From positions 1 to 36,521 of the forward strand of contig JAJZVO010000043.1 of the NCBI GenBank assembly GCA_021845665.1: a stretch of 36,521 bases of DNA, read 5' to 3'. Under the pieces are notes generated by a model. The model was not told the origin of the DNA. It did no database searches and worked only from the letters and a program-made list of their open reading frames with translations. This DNA is from Bacteroidota bacterium. Its GTDB lineage: Bacteria; Bacteroidota; Ignavibacteria; Kryptoniales; JAKASW01. The translations under genes were made by a program, and so were the position numbers. The number at the start of each line of letters is the position of its first letter. Within the stretch, counting starts at the first letter, position 1. Below are positions 16,527 through 24,453 of the stretch, piece by piece.

Positions 16527-17980
16527 TGATGGAGATTGAAACGAAGAATGGGAGAAGGGAGGACATGGAGAAGGGGAGACTCGGGGACACGGAGAAGCTC
16601 ATCACTTCAAGTTCAATGGTATCATGGTCCGGGAAGGTAATTAGTTTTTCGACTCCTGCGTCCCGGGACTCCGCATCACATTTCCGCCCTGTCAAGTTTT
16701 CTCCTGCGGTATCCGCCATTTCACTCTTTTCGTTTGTGGCCTTTCTTCTGACCGCCGTTCTTCTCATCTCTGCCCCCGCAAAGGCCCAGCAGCCCGTCAG
16801 GCTAATCCATGCCGATAGCCTTGTTGGATACACATTAAACGGCGACGCCTACCGCGAGCTTGTCGGGCACGTTAAGCTCGAGCAGGATAGCACGACTCTG
16901 AGCTGCGACCGCGCGCTCCAGGATCTGACACGCGACTCGGTCAGCCTCTATGGCAACGTCCATGTCGACGACGACACCCTAACACTTATTACCCAGCGAG
17001 CGCACTACTCAGGAATTACTAAAACCGTTACGAGTCACACTCCCGTCTATCTGAACGACCGACGGCGTACGCTTACAGCGAACAGCGGCTCATACGATGC
17101 GGAGACAAAAATCGCGAGTTTTTTTGGCGATGTTTTCGTGCGAGATTCATCATCATGGCTGAAGAGCGATACCCTCTATTACTTCAGGATTCCCGACAGC
17201 ACCATAGCTAACGGCAGCGTGAAGATAAAAAGTCTTGACAATAACGTCACGATCTACGGGGCGCATTTCCGAGATTACGGTAAGAGAAACTACAGCCGCA
17301 TGATCGGCAAACCTTTACTCGTCCAGGTCGACACGGCATCTGACGGAAAGATCGACACCTTGATGATAACGGGTAAAACTATGGCGGCGTATCGCGATTC
17401 CTCAAACGAACGATTCGTTGCGGAGGATAGCGTGAAGATTGTCCGTGGCTCACTCTCCGCAAGGTGTGGCTATGGAATTTACCTTTCGTCAGACAGCCTC
17501 GTTATCCTACAAAAGACTCCCGTTGTCTGGTACGAAGAGAATCAGCTGAGCGGCGACAGCATTGCCGTCTACATAAGGAATAAGAACATATCCAGAGTCT
17601 TTGTGTCCGGTGCGGCGTTTGCCGTCTCACAGAGCGACTCGCTTTATACCGACAGGTTCAACCAGCTAAAGGGTAGACAGCTTACGATGTACCTGCATGA
17701 CAGGAAGGTAAGCCGAATCATCGTTGAAAGTAACGCCACCAGTTTGTATTATCTCTACGACAAGAACAAACCCAACGGCGCGAACAAAGTGAGCGGGGAC
17801 AGAGTCGTAATGTACTTTACCGACGGTAAGATCGATAAAATATCCGTGATAGACGGAGTCGAAGGGGATTACTATCCTGAGAACATGGTCAAGGACAAAT
17901 CTGATGCATACAATCTGGTTGGTTTCAGGTATTACAAGGCCCGTCCTCTCAAGAAAACAATGCCAGACGTCTGGAAGTGA
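16523..17980 (+). CDS. lptA: LptA/OstA-like periplasmic LPS transport protein, with extended N-terminus
   Basis: 485 residues. The mature part is a long array of LptA/OstA-type beta repeats (RLIHADSLVGYTLNGDAYRELVGHVKL, TLTANSGSYDAETKIASFFGDVFV) as in the Bacteroidota OstA-like family, longer than the roughly 185-residue E. coli LptA. It would bridge LPS across the periplasm. The start is odd: from the ATG at 16523, which overlaps lptC by 4 bases, about 60 residues of hydrophilic sequence precede the signal-like helix and AKAQQ cleavage site near residue 88. The DNA for residues about 9-26 is purine-rich, repeat-like sequence. An ATG at 16616 would shorten the extension. The gene overlaps lptB by 4 bases. 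Confidence 0.85.
   Translation: MMMEIETKNGRREDMEKGRLGDTEKLITSSSMVSWSGKVISFSTPASRDSASHFRPVKFSPAVSAISLFSFVAFLLTAVLLISAPAKAQQPVRLIHADSLVGYTLNGDAYRELVGHVKLEQDSTTLSCDRALQDLTRDSVSLYGNVHVDDDTLTLITQRAHYSGITKTVTSHTPVYLNDRRRTLTANSGSYDAETKIASFFGDVFVRDSSSWLKSDTLYYFRIPDSTIANGSVKIKSLDNNVTIYGAHFRDYGKRNYSRMIGKPLLVQVDTASDGKIDTLMITGKTMAAYRDSSNERFVAEDSVKIVRGSLSARCGYGIYLSSDSLVILQKTPVVWYEENQLSGDSIAVYIRNKNISRVFVSGAAFAVSQSDSLYTDRFNQLKGRQLTMYLHDRKVSRIIVESNATSLYYLYDKNKPNGANKVSGDRVVMYFTDGKIDKISVIDGVEGDYYPENMVKDKSDAYNLVGFRYYKARPLKKTMPDVWK
16548..16597. repeat. purine-rich repeat-like segment inside the lptA 5' end
   Basis: Units of the form GGGAGAAGGGAGGACATGG, then GAGAAGGGGAGACTCGGGGA and CACGGAGAAG, repeat imperfectly. 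Strings like this are, from general knowledge, dispersed repeats in diverse bacteria. Here the copy is in frame and adds hydrophilic residues before the signal peptide. Confidence 0.45.
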
Positions 17981-18783
17981 GCGGTAGTTTGCCGGAACAG
18001 GATGAAGTGAGCTACGAGGAGCGGCTCGTGACTGATCAGGGGACTAACGGTCGGAGCGCGCTCTATTCGCGCGAGCTTCAGAAAAAGTACAAGAAACGTT
18101 ATGTCGTGAACGGCGTCTCCGTCGATGTCAAGCAGGGTGAGGTGGTCGGGCTCCTCGGGCCGAATGGCGCGGGAAAGACCACCACTTTTTACATGATGGT
18201 CGGCATGATAAGGCCCAACGCGGGCAACGTCTTCATCGACGATTCGGTCATTACCGGTATGCCCATGTACAGGCGAGCGCTTCTCGGAATAGGATACCTC
18301 CCGCAGGAAGCCTCGATTTTTAGAAAGATGAGCGTTGAGGATAACATAGAGGCGGTGCTCGAATACCGAAAATTACCCCGCACAGAAAGAAAAGCGCGCC
18401 GCGATCGCCTTATCGATGAGTTGGGGATCGGAAATATTAGGAAGACGCTCGGTTATGCTCTTAGCGGTGGTGAGAGGCGCCGCACTGAAATTGCTCGCGC
18501 ACTCGCAACTGAACCGAAGTTCATGCTTCTCGACGAGCCGTTTGCCGGCATCGACCCGCTTGCAGTCGAAGATATTATGAAGATCGTCGTCAGCCTGAAG
18601 GAAAAAGGCATCGGGGTTCTCATAACAGACCATAATGTTCACGAGACTCTGTCGATCGTGGACCGTGCGTATCTTCTCTTCGAAGGCAGGATATTAAAAT
18701 CGGGCACATCCGAGTCCCTCGCGAACGATCCCGAGGCGAGGAAACTCTATCTCGGTGAGAATTTTAGACTGGATAGGTATTAA
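17977..18783 (+). CDS. lptB: LPS export ABC transporter ATP-binding protein
   Basis: 268 residues. The ATPase of the LptBFG pump that extracts LPS from the inner membrane. Walker A is GPNGAGKTT, Q-loop YLPQEASIFRKMSVEDNI, signature LSGGERRR, Walker B FMLLDEPFAGIDP, and H-loop ITDHN. GIDPLAVEDI and NVHETLSIVDRAY are typical of LptB rather than other ABC ATPases. It starts at a GTG whose last bases overlap the lptA stop and carries about 28 extra N-terminal residues before the first strand. lptF and lptG are not in the window. It ends the operon; I see no clear terminator after it. Confidence 0.95.
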   Translation: MSGSLPEQDEVSYEERLVTDQGTNGRSALYSRELQKKYKKRYVVNGVSVDVKQGEVVGLLGPNGAGKTTTFYMMVGMIRPNAGNVFIDDSVITGMPMYRRALLGIGYLPQEASIFRKMSVEDNIEAVLEYRKLPRTERKARRDRLIDELGIGNIRKTLGYALSGGERRRTEIARALATEPKFMLLDEPFAGIDPLAVEDIMKIVVSLKEKGIGVLITDHNVHETLSIVDRAYLLFEGRILKSGTSESLANDPEARKLYLGENFRLDRY

Positions 18784-19189
18784 TCCAGGACAAATACCTT
18801 AGATCAAAATACGAATCCATAACCGCTTGAAGGTGTGCGCCACCAAAGTTTTTTTGAATCCGCCCTTTCACAAGCTCAACCCCGGATCCGATCACAGGTA
18901 AGTGCGCGTCTTCCTTTGCATTCGCCGTGATCCAGTGAGAGGCCACGGTCAAGGAGATTTGTATGAAACCGGCCGCACAAGAGTCATGTGTCTCTATGGA
19001 AGGTAAACCAGGCATTCAAGGTGACGAGGAGCACCGCGTCTTAAGTCGATAGTTTCGAGATTGTACATATATAGTACTTGCATTATGGCGCAAATTCAGG
19101 GCTGGCGCTGGACGGGATATGCGATACCTTTCTCGCCTGCAAACATCTGATGCAATTATTCTTAATCTTTGATAAGGCGGGTAACACAG
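18784..19189. other. 406-base gap after lptB
   Basis: No conserved gene is evident. It holds a 29-codon frame at 18963-19052 with a good ribosome site, and an AT-rich palindromic stretch GTACATATATAGTAC at about 19064-19078 that may be part of the promoter for the secreted protein downstream. Confidence 0.3.
18963..19052 (+). CDS. possible small protein, 29 residues
   Basis: AAGGAG lies 6 bases before an ATG that opens 29 codons (begins MKPAAQESCVSMEGKPG, ends HRVLSR). The ribosome site is as good as any in the window. The peptide is hydrophilic, with no membrane segment or known motif. Nothing independent shows that it is expressed, and it could be a remnant. Confidence 0.25.
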   Translation: MKPAAQESCVSMEGKPGIQGDEEHRVLSR

Positions 19190-21646
19190 ATGAAATACAC
19201 CTTCCGGGTTTCAGTCATCTTCTCATTATTCGTCATCGGCGTTCATCGCTTGCCGGCGCAGTGGGTTCAAGTTGGGGGACCGGAAGCTGCAGTGGTGCAT
19301 TGTATTACAGGGCACGACTCGGTTGTCTTTGCTGGCACCTATCTGTGTGGGGTCTTCGTCAGCACGGACAGAGGAGCCGATTGGAAATCTCTCGATGCCG
19401 GACTGGCAAATCGAAATATAACCGTCACATCCCTGGAGTCCGACAGTACATCTCTCCTGATAGGGACTTCGAGCGGCGCTTTCCGTGCTACTGACAGCTC
19501 CAAGGAATGGATCGTGGAGGACGCAGGTCTATCCGGAATGAACGTGACTGGAGTTGTAGATGCGGAAACGTACCACTTTGCGAGCACATCTCATGGCGTC
19601 TTCCGTTTGGCCGGTGCCGAAACGAGTTGGGTTGAGGTTGACGATGGGTTGCCGAACAGCCCGATAGAGAGTATAGCGATCAGTCCGGATTCATCGAGAG
19701 TACTCGCTATCGGTACACAGACTCAGGGGGTCTTCGTTTCGACCGACTCGGGCCGAGACTGGTCCGCCGCAAGTAGTGGATTGGGAAGCCTGAATGTCCA
19801 TGTGGTGGCTTTTGATAACACCTCTCCCGATACAGCCGCCCCGCGTCTTTATGCTGGCACAGACCTCGGGGTGTTTCAGTCAACCGATTTCGGGAAAACA
19901 TGGTTCGCATGCAATGTTAACAATTCAGGTATCATATCAATAGGGACATTTGTAAATACCTACGGGGTAAGAAGCATTATTGCTGGGGCATATTTGGAAA
20001 ATGGCGGACCCTTCGAATCGACCGATGACGGAAAGACGTGGATTTCCATCGGTAACAAGCTGCCACCGAACAACGACGTGTTCTCCATCTACACACCGCA
20101 TGATTCGTCAGGATACATCTACCTTGGCCTGGGCGGGGCGGGTGTTATCCGTTCCACAGATTGCGGCGCGACGTGGAGCGCCGCCAATCATGGATTGTTG
20201 GGGTCGGCCATCTCCTCAATTGCCGTGGCCGACAGTGGTGCGGGAGATCCAAAGATTTTCGTGAGCTCTTACTACGCCAACTATGCATCACACGATGGCG
20301 GAGGGGCCTGGTCCGCTATGAGCAATGTGTGGTATCCCACGCCTCTCTGGAATCACATAAAAAGTTTCGCTGTGGACGGGGGAAAAGTATTTGCATGCGG
20401 AGACTTTACGGGGATGGCCTCTAACGTGTATAACACGACTGATTTTGGCATGGACTGGACTCCAACGGCCTCCTTGCCGAGCGCGACCGTCCTCGCCATT
20501 GCGCCGGATTCGCCAGACTTTCTGTACGTCGGGACAAACGGAAACGGAGTTTTCGATTCGCACGATGACGGTAACCATTGGTTTTCCATCGGACTGACAA
20601 ATTCCGACTTAATGTGTCTGGCCAGTGGCACCACGACATCCGGTGGACCGATTCTTCTGGCGGGTACAACGACGGGCGTGTATGGCTCTACTGACGGCGG
20701 CGCTTCATGGTCGCAGATCGGGTTGACTGACAGCGCAACCGGGTTCGCGATAACCGGCAGGGGCATCTTCACCGGAAGCGAGAACGGTGTGTTTCTGTCG
20801 CGCGATGGGGGAAAGACCTGGACGGCGGAAGATTCAGGACTTACAACGCGGAACATTCGCTCGCTAAACGCGATAAGATCAAATGTGTTTGCGGCCACCG
20901 ACTCAGGAGTGTTCTTTTGCAGAAGCACGAGCAACGGATGGGAGAGAGTTAATGAAGGCTTAAGTCATGTCTCGATTAACTGTCTCACTATGGATTCGAC
21001 CTGTCTCTATATCGGTACCTCAAGCCAGGGAATCTGGAAAAGGCCGCTTGTTGATTTCGGGATCATCACCACATGGCCCCGGCATTTTGTTCCGGCTGAT
21101 GATTCGGTACTGACAGTCGAACCGGTGAGCTTTGTTTGGGATCCAATTCCAGCCGCTACAGGGTACGAGTTGCAGATTGCCTACGATTCGACGTTCGGAA
21201 AGATATGTGTGGATTTACCCTCAGCCGGAGACACATCTCTGAACGTTTATCCTTTTCTACAAGACACTGGGTATTACTGGAGGGTGCGCGCATATAGTCA
21301 AAACGATACCGGCGGCTGGTCCGACATTCGGTATTTCAGGACGGGCAGGATCACTTCCATCGAAAAGGGGCCGGTGCAACCGATGTCGTTTTCTCTTTTT
21401 CAGAATTATCCCAATCCGTTCAACCCCACGACAAATATCGGATTTCGAATTTCGGATGTCGGATTTGTTACGCTGAAAGTGTATGACGTGATGGGAAGAA
21501 GAGTTGCGACGCTTGTGGACAAGGTGGAACAGCCGGGGAGTTACGAGGTCCAGTTTAATGGAAGCGATTTGGCGAGCGGAGTGTATTTTTACAGGCTGAC
21601 GGCCCCGTCATACTCAAAAGTCATGAAAATGCTTCTCCTGAAATAA
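19190..21646 (+). CDS. T9SS-secreted protein with Asp-box (BNR/VPS10-like) propeller repeats
   Basis: About 818 residues from the ATG at 19190, which begins a signal peptide (MKYTFRVSVIFSLFVIGVHR, cut near LPAQ). I count eleven Asp-box-like motifs (for example STDRGADW, STDSGRDW, STDDGKTW, STDCGATW, STDGGASW, SRDGGKTW), the hallmark of sialidase/VPS10-type beta propellers. Near residues 630-720 is a fibronectin-III-like segment (VSFVWDPIPAATGYELQI, YYWRVRAYS). The last 85 or so residues are a type A sorting tail: FSLFQNYPNPFNPTTNI, LKVYDVMGRRVATLVD, and GVYFYRLTA. It should be exported by the type IX system and anchored or released. No catalytic sialidase residues can be identified, so the ligand is unknown. 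Confidence 0.88.
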   Translation: MKYTFRVSVIFSLFVIGVHRLPAQWVQVGGPEAAVVHCITGHDSVVFAGTYLCGVFVSTDRGADWKSLDAGLANRNITVTSLESDSTSLLIGTSSGAFRATDSSKEWIVEDAGLSGMNVTGVVDAETYHFASTSHGVFRLAGAETSWVEVDDGLPNSPIESIAISPDSSRVLAIGTQTQGVFVSTDSGRDWSAASSGLGSLNVHVVAFDNTSPDTAAPRLYAGTDLGVFQSTDFGKTWFACNVNNSGIISIGTFVNTYGVRSIIAGAYLENGGPFESTDDGKTWISIGNKLPPNNDVFSIYTPHDSSGYIYLGLGGAGVIRSTDCGATWSAANHGLLGSAISSIAVADSGAGDPKIFVSSYYANYASHDGGGAWSAMSNVWYPTPLWNHIKSFAVDGGKVFACGDFTGMASNVYNTTDFGMDWTPTASLPSATVLAIAPDSPDFLYVGTNGNGVFDSHDDGNHWFSIGLTNSDLMCLASGTTTSGGPILLAGTTTGVYGSTDGGASWSQIGLTDSATGFAITGRGIFTGSENGVFLSRDGGKTWTAEDSGLTTRNIRSLNAIRSNVFAATDSGVFFCRSTSNGWERVNEGLSHVSINCLTMDSTCLYIGTSSQGIWKRPLVDFGIITTWPRHFVPADDSVLTVEPVSFVWDPIPAATGYELQIAYDSTFGKICVDLPSAGDTSLNVYPFLQDTGYYWRVRAYSQNDTGGWSDIRYFRTGRITSIEKGPVQPMSFSLFQNYPNPFNPTTNIGFRISDVGFVTLKVYDVMGRRVATLVDKVEQPGSYEVQFNGSDLASGVYFYRLTAPSYSKVMKMLLLK

Positions 21647-22124
21647 GTGCCGAGCTAAACTGTTCCTTGACTATCTGGATGAGTGGGGAGAGGCGATCTC
21701 CCTCAAAGGTTCCAGACATGGTCCGAAGGATCCTGCGGATAAGACTCTGCAGCCATGTAGCGAGGAGTCGGCATAAAGCCCCGTCAGAATTGTTTATAGG
21801 TCGGGATGGCGCAAGGCGCACACTGGAAACGGTTATATGCTGAGCGACTGGACAAAGTAGTCTGAGAGGACGCGACGCGAAAGACCAGGTTGCAACGTGA
21901 GTGAACGCACCGGGCTTCTTGTGACGCTCAGCATGCATCCAGCAATCCGGTAATGCACTATTCCATTTTTCCCCATTTCCCTTGCACAATTCATTTCTGT
22001 TTAATTATATTCTATCCAATGATAACGAGTTTACAAATACTCCGGCCCGCAGTTTCACCGGATAATGGGTCCGCGAGAACACTCCTTCCCGACTCCCGGG
22101 CGACAAAGAAGGATCCGCTGACTT

Positions 22125-22136
22125 GGGGTTCGCCCC
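22125..22136. repeat. GGGG-TTCG-CCCC hairpin
   Basis: Perfect 4-bp GC stem closed by a TTCG loop, an unusually stable tetraloop in RNA. It lies in the region upstream of aroF. Only structure is evident. Confidence 0.35.
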
Positions 22137-22164
22137 GCGCGGAATTCTACTACTATTTCTATTT

Positions 22165-22184
22165 CCCCCACCGGGGGATATAAT
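22165..22184 (+). promoter_or_regulatory. candidate aroF promoter with overlapping dyad
   Basis: TATAAT at 22179-22184 is a perfect sigma70-type -10 box, 129 bases before the aroF start. The -35 position (22156-22161, TTTCTA) is poor. A CCCCC-ACC-GGGGG dyad (22165-22177) fills the spacer and could bind a regulator. Tentative. Confidence 0.35.
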
Positions 22185-22278
22185 CTTACTCTAGCCATAC
22201 ATAGCCTTAATTTCCCGTGAATTTCCAGAAGCATTCAGATAGAATGTTCCGTTTACCAAAAACGAAAAGAGTTGCAAT

Positions 22279-22303
22279 CCGAAGACTGACTTCGGGGAAG
22301 GAG
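22279..22303 (+). promoter_or_regulatory. hairpin abutting the aroF ribosome site
   Basis: CCGAAG (22279-22284) pairs with CTTCGG (22290-22295) around ACTGA. The stem ends 2 bases before AAGGAG (22298-22303), which is 9 bases from the ATG at 22313. It could tune translation of DAHP synthase. No leader peptide rich in aromatic codons is obvious. Confidence 0.4.
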
Positions 22304-22312
22304 TGAAACAAA

Positions 22313-23332
22313 ATGGTCGTTGTGTTCGATGAAGAAGCGACTGAAGCTGAGATCGAGAACGTGATTAAGGTCATGAACGAATTCGGTTTCGATGTCCATA
22401 GATCTACAGGTGTTTCAAGGACAATATTAGGCGCGATCGGAGTGAAGCCGGACTTCGACCACAGACAAATACAGGTGTTGCCCGGTGTCGACGAAGTCTA
22501 CAGGATAACTGAACCGTATAAGCTTGCCAATCGGTCGTTCAAGCCTGAGGGAACGGTAATAGATATCAAAGGCGTCAAGATCGGAGGGCTGGAGGTCATA
22601 ATTATGGCTGGCCCATGCGCGGTGGAAAATGAAAAGCAGCTAATGGCGGTTGCCGAGCATGTCGCTAAAGACGGCGCCAAGGTGCTTCGTGGAGGAGCAT
22701 TCAAGCCGCGCACGTCGCCGTATTCATTCCAGGGAATGGGTGAAGAAGGATTGAAGCTTCTCCGGAAGGCTGGGGATGAGTTCGGGCTGGTCGTGGTAAC
22801 GGAAGTGATGGACAGAAGCCAGATTGATGCCGTTGCCCAGTACGCGGACATACTCCAGGTCGGCGCAAGGAACATGCAGAACTTCACGCTCCTCAAAGAC
22901 CTCGGAAAGATTTCCAAGCCCATCATGTTGAAGCGCGGTCTCGCAGCCACGGTCGAAGAATGGCTGATGGCTGCCGAGTACATCCTTGCGGGCGGTAACA
23001 GGGAAGTCATGCTTTGTGAGCGGGGAATTCGCACGTTCGAAAATTCTACGAGGAACACTCTCGATATTAACGCCATTCCGGTCGTTCATAAGAAGAGCCA
23101 TCTTCCGGTGATCGTGGATCCTTCGCATGCGACTGGCTTGAGGGAGAAGGTAGTCCCTGTGGCAAGAGCGGCTGTGGCAGTTGGAGCCGACGGCATCATG
23201 GTCGAAGTGCATAACGATCCCGGCAAAGCGCTCTCCGATGGTCCTCAATCTTTGTATCCGGAGCAGTTCACGCAGATGATGAAAGAGATCAGGCTGATTG
23301 CCGAAGCGATCGGAAGAGAAATACCTGCTTGA
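22313..23332 (+). CDS. aroF: 3-deoxy-7-phosphoheptulonate (DAHP) synthase, AroA-Ibeta type
   Basis: 339 residues. The first step of the shikimate pathway: phosphoenolpyruvate plus erythrose 4-phosphate to DAHP. An N-terminal ferredoxin-like regulatory domain (about 1-70, MVVVFDEEATEAEIENVI) precedes the TIM barrel, as in the Thermotoga-type feedback-regulated enzymes. Barrel motifs: IIMAGPCAVEN with the metal Cys, KVLRGGAFKPRTSPYSFQG, QVGARNMQNF, MLKRGL, CERGIRTFE, and VDPSHATG. AAGGAG gives a clear start. It overlaps tyrA by 4 bases (TTGA), forming a two-gene aromatic operon. It belongs to the same fold family as kdsA in this window. Confidence 0.95.
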   Translation: MVVVFDEEATEAEIENVIKVMNEFGFDVHRSTGVSRTILGAIGVKPDFDHRQIQVLPGVDEVYRITEPYKLANRSFKPEGTVIDIKGVKIGGLEVIIMAGPCAVENEKQLMAVAEHVAKDGAKVLRGGAFKPRTSPYSFQGMGEEGLKLLRKAGDEFGLVVVTEVMDRSQIDAVAQYADILQVGARNMQNFTLLKDLGKISKPIMLKRGLAATVEEWLMAAEYILAGGNREVMLCERGIRTFENSTRNTLDINAIPVVHKKSHLPVIVDPSHATGLREKVVPVARAAVAVGADGIMVEVHNDPGKALSDGPQSLYPEQFTQMMKEIRLIAEAIGREIPA

Positions 23333-24453
23333 GTAAACACGAATCTGCTGGTAGCTTATGTATCGGCGTAATCGGATGCGGCCTCATCGGCGGCTCGATC
23401 GCCCTGTCCCTGTCAAATGGCGGACACACGGTCTTTGTAACCGACAGAGTCGAAAACGAAAAGAAGATCAGGAAGCAGATCCGGAAGGCCGTGTTCACAA
23501 AGGATATTCCGGAATTATGCGCCGAGAAGCCGGATGTGATCTTCATATGTGTCCCGTCCTCTTCCGTCGCTGATGTCATCCGCAGGACAGCACCACTGGT
23601 CTCAGAGAGAACGATCATTACGGATGTCGCGGGAATAAAACATCCCATATTGGAAGCGGCGCGAGGAATAATCCCCGACGGTGTCCTATTCGTGGGTGGG
23701 CACCCGATGGCTGGCTCTGAGAAGTCTGGAGTCGAGGCGGCCCAGCCATTTCTGTTTCAGAACGCAGTCTATGTCTTGAGCCCGCTTAAAGACTATCCAG
23801 CTCCGGCTATCGCCCCGCTGGTTTCGTCGATTGAGCAGCTCGGCGGGAGAATCCTTGTGATGGATGCCGCGCAGCACGACAGGATAGCCGCGGCGACAAG
23901 CCATCTCCCGCAGCTGGTTGCGGTAGAGCTCGTCAACCTTCTGAAAGAGGTCTCCGGGGGCGACGAGCATTTCAATACCCTTGCGGCCGGGGGATTCCGC
24001 GACATGACGAGGATCGCCGCAAGCGAGTATACGGTTTGGGACGACGTGATACGCTCAAACAGCGCGAACATCGATTCGATGCTGGCTGCGTTTATCAATA
24101 GGCTTGCAGCTCTGGATGCCGATGTGAAAGAGAGGAACGACAGGAATATCGCGGCTGAATTTGAAAACGCGAGGCTCGCCCGCGCCGGTATCCGGAAAGG
24201 CGGGAAGGGCTTTCTCCATCCTCTTTACGACCTCTACGTCGTCGTGGAGGATAAAGTCGGCGTTCTCAAAGACATCACGTCCTCACTTGCCGATTCCGGC
24301 GTCAACATCAAAGATATCGAGCTTTTAAAGGTCAGGGAAGGAAGCGGCGGGATGTTCAGGCTTTCTTTTGATACTCAGGAAATTCAGGACCGCGCGTCCG
24401 AGTTGCTGGAACAACGCGGCTTCCAGATCCTTAGAAAAGAATTCGAGGGGTAG
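23329..24453 (+). CDS. tyrA: prephenate dehydrogenase with C-terminal ACT domain
   Basis: 374 residues. It oxidatively decarboxylates prephenate to 4-hydroxyphenylpyruvate for tyrosine synthesis. NAD-binding motif IGVIGCGLIGGSIALSL, then GGHPMAGSEKSGVEAA, the helical dimerisation part (HLPQLVAVELV, GGFRDMTRIAAS), and a C-terminal ACT domain (YDLYVVVEDKVGVLKDITSSL) at about 298-374, the likely tyrosine feedback site. The start is a TTG whose last two bases overlap the aroF stop, an arrangement that fits translational coupling. Its stop codon directly abuts that of the convergent polB gene. Confidence 0.94.
   Translation: MSKHESAGSLCIGVIGCGLIGGSIALSLSNGGHTVFVTDRVENEKKIRKQIRKAVFTKDIPELCAEKPDVIFICVPSSSVADVIRRTAPLVSERTIITDVAGIKHPILEAARGIIPDGVLFVGGHPMAGSEKSGVEAAQPFLFQNAVYVLSPLKDYPAPAIAPLVSSIEQLGGRILVMDAAQHDRIAAATSHLPQLVAVELVNLLKEVSGGDEHFNTLAAGGFRDMTRIAASEYTVWDDVIRSNSANIDSMLAAFINRLAALDADVKERNDRNIAAEFENARLARAGIRKGGKGFLHPLYDLYVVVEDKVGVLKDITSSLADSGVNIKDIELLKVREGSGGMFRLSFDTQEIQDRASELLEQRGFQILRKEFEG

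Larger units (their letters stand above)
21647..22312. other. 666-base intergenic region upstream of aroF
   Basis: No gene is recognised. The 5' half (about 21650-21950) is GC-rich and open in one minus frame but has no family resemblance. The 3' half holds several small hairpins (22125-22136, 22165-22177, 22279-22295) and a TATAAT at 22179-22184, so it is probably the aroF promoter and leader. Confidence 0.4.

Noticed and set aside
18764-19015. Minus-strand frame with GSGVELVKGRIQKNFGG, vaguely like the end of a LytS-type kinase ATPase domain
   Set aside because: There is only a short match, with no N-box or G1 box, and it overlaps the lptB 3' end. Most likely chance.
18835-19052. GTGCGCC followed by a small ORF, recalling the 5' end of a group II intron
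   Set aside because: There is no reverse transcriptase, no domain V sequence and no 3' end; the match is only a few bases.
21621-21989. Minus-strand frame of 122 codons after the T9SS gene
   Set aside because: It overlaps the end of the secreted-protein gene, lacks any family resemblance and has no ribosome site.
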